NCBI GenBank assembly: GCA_008704415.1
Contig: VXIS01000129.1
Coordinates: forward strand, 56,323 to 120,322
Origin: Sphaerosporella brunnea
Taxonomy: Eukaryota > Ascomycota > Pezizomycetes > Pezizales > Pyronemataceae
Direction of reading: 5' to 3'
DNA length: 64,000 nucleotides
Made by a program: the position numbers and the translations under genes. Within the stretch, counting starts at the first letter, position 1; each line of letters opens with the position of its first letter. Shown piece after piece: positions 63,126 through 64,000 of this stretch. The notes below the pieces were generated by a model. That model ran no database searches. It was not told the DNA's origin and saw only the letters and a list, made by a program, of their open reading frames with translations.

Positions 63126-64000
63126 TCATGTGCATCACTGCAGTAGCTCCTCCAGCGTGCGGCTATCGTGCTTTTCGGTGCATGAACTGGAGTAGCGCTG
63201 CACGCAAAGGAGACGCTGTTGGTCTGCGTCGATTGAGAACCTCGTTTGGCGGCTGCTTGCGAGACGTCGTGCGTGAATGCTGGAGATCTCTGGCGCTGAT
63301 CACGATTGGCTCGTGCCGCCGGGCATCGGCGTGAGGGACAGATATATTGCCAGCGACCTTTGGTTTGCAGGATTCCGTGTGCCAACGTCTTCCCAGTGCG
63401 CAGCGTACTGTGTCATCGACATGACCCCGCCTTGCGGCTCTGGACGTAATGCCACAGCCATGCAGCGGGCCGTGCGTCGCCACGCATGCTTCGTCTAGAT
63501 GATGTCGCGAACCTCGCCGTCATCTGGGACGGGACAGTCGATGTGGCGCGTAGGCAACCACTGGCTCACGGTGCGGAGAAAGGAGCCGTGCAGAGCAATG
63601 CAGCCAAATACCAGCCCTTCTGCTCGCGCATTCCGAACCCTTCCTTTCCTGCGTCGCCACCTTATCCCAGCGCTCCGCTGCCGCCCACAGTCAGAGGCGT
63701 TGAGGCCGGTGGTCGTGGCGGACAATACGATAGCCCCGTCCGGGGGCACGGTCCAATCGGAGTGTGTTCAGCATTGTTACAGATCTCGCGTGTCGTTGGC
63801 GTCGAACGAACAATCTGCGCGGAGCCGGCAGAGTCCAGATGCATGCATGGAACCCCGTCTCGAGCCCCGCAGTCAATGTGGACGCGGAGACTTTATTCCG
63901 CCCTGCTGGCCAGGAAATTTCCGAATTTACGACATATCGATATCACGAACCAAGACACAACCACAAGTACGACTCACTTTAAGCACGACAAGCACAACAA
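63126..64000. other. No recognised gene to the right edge
   Basis: Frames of 60-106 codons on both strands without known motifs. Confidence 0.25.

Noticed and set aside
1..64000. CRISPR arrays, bacterial operons, phage or integron features
   Set aside because: No regularly spaced identical repeats, no ribosome-binding-site pattern and no tight gene packing; the content is eukaryotic.

Overview
The window looks like nuclear DNA of a filamentous fungus, probably Dikarya and perhaps a basidiomycete. The signs are a full-length U2 snRNA gene (28270-28455), 46-48 nt GT..AG introns with fungal-type branch sites, a three-unit (CCCTAA) run, and fungal-type transposable elements. No rRNA, tRNA, CRISPR or bacterial operon was seen. 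The phylum assignment is inference; no conserved housekeeping protein was recognised.

Most recognisable sequence is decayed transposable elements. Class I: a Ty3/gypsy copy at 4140-7480 broken by two DNA transposons, a second gypsy RT/RNase H remnant at 39280-39770, a Gag-like reading frame leaving the left edge (1-381, minus), and three LINE copies with RNase H and/or CCHC tails (640-1575, 52960-53535, 54690-55590) plus an inverted LINE tail at 1985-2050. Class II: three Tc1/mariner (IS630)-like fragments, one Mutator/FAR1-like reading frame (18970-20253, minus), and at least five hAT lineages that can be told apart by their ends. hAT-A has CAGTGTTCCGTACGG ends, hAT-B CAGTGTTCCTCAC, hAT-C CAGTGTTC(C/T)(T/C)AA(T/C)AGCC, hAT-D CAGGG-TG-CAA, and hAT-E TAGTGTGGCAAACGAGCC. 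For eleven hAT copies I could read 8-bp target-site duplications, six of them exact (hAT-A2, B1, C3, D2, E, and C2 at 7/8 counted as near-exact).

Layout. 0-2 kb: Gag-like frame and LINE pieces. 4-7.5 kb: gypsy with a hAT-C MITE, a truncated hAT-A and a hAT-D nested in the hAT-A. 10-17.5 kb: two mariner-like elements each split by a hAT-B, then a hAT-B split by a hAT-D, then a hAT-C. 18-21.2 kb: a 119-codon frame, the Mutator-like frame and a possible two-exon gene. 21.6-22.2 kb: another hAT-B. 22.5-36 kb: little recognisable apart from a 200-codon reading frame with one in-frame stop, an ankyrin-repeat frame, the U2 gene and several local tandem duplications. 36.9-39.8 kb: mariner and gypsy remnants. 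42.3-46.6 kb: two small spliced genes invaded by four elements. 47-52 kb: GC-rich, with many short open frames and no recognised product. 53-55.6 kb: LINE copies. 56-59 kb: lower GC, holding a hAT-E element that carries a 127-codon frame unrelated to transposase. 60.7-61.05 kb: a 348-bp hAT MITE. 62.2-63.1 kb: two clusters of TCTCG pentamers.

The most informative stretches are the 42.7-46.4 kb gene pair with its datable insertions, the 57.1-57.95 kb cargo-bearing hAT, and the chimeric open frame at 6426-7091 formed by one hAT inserting into another.
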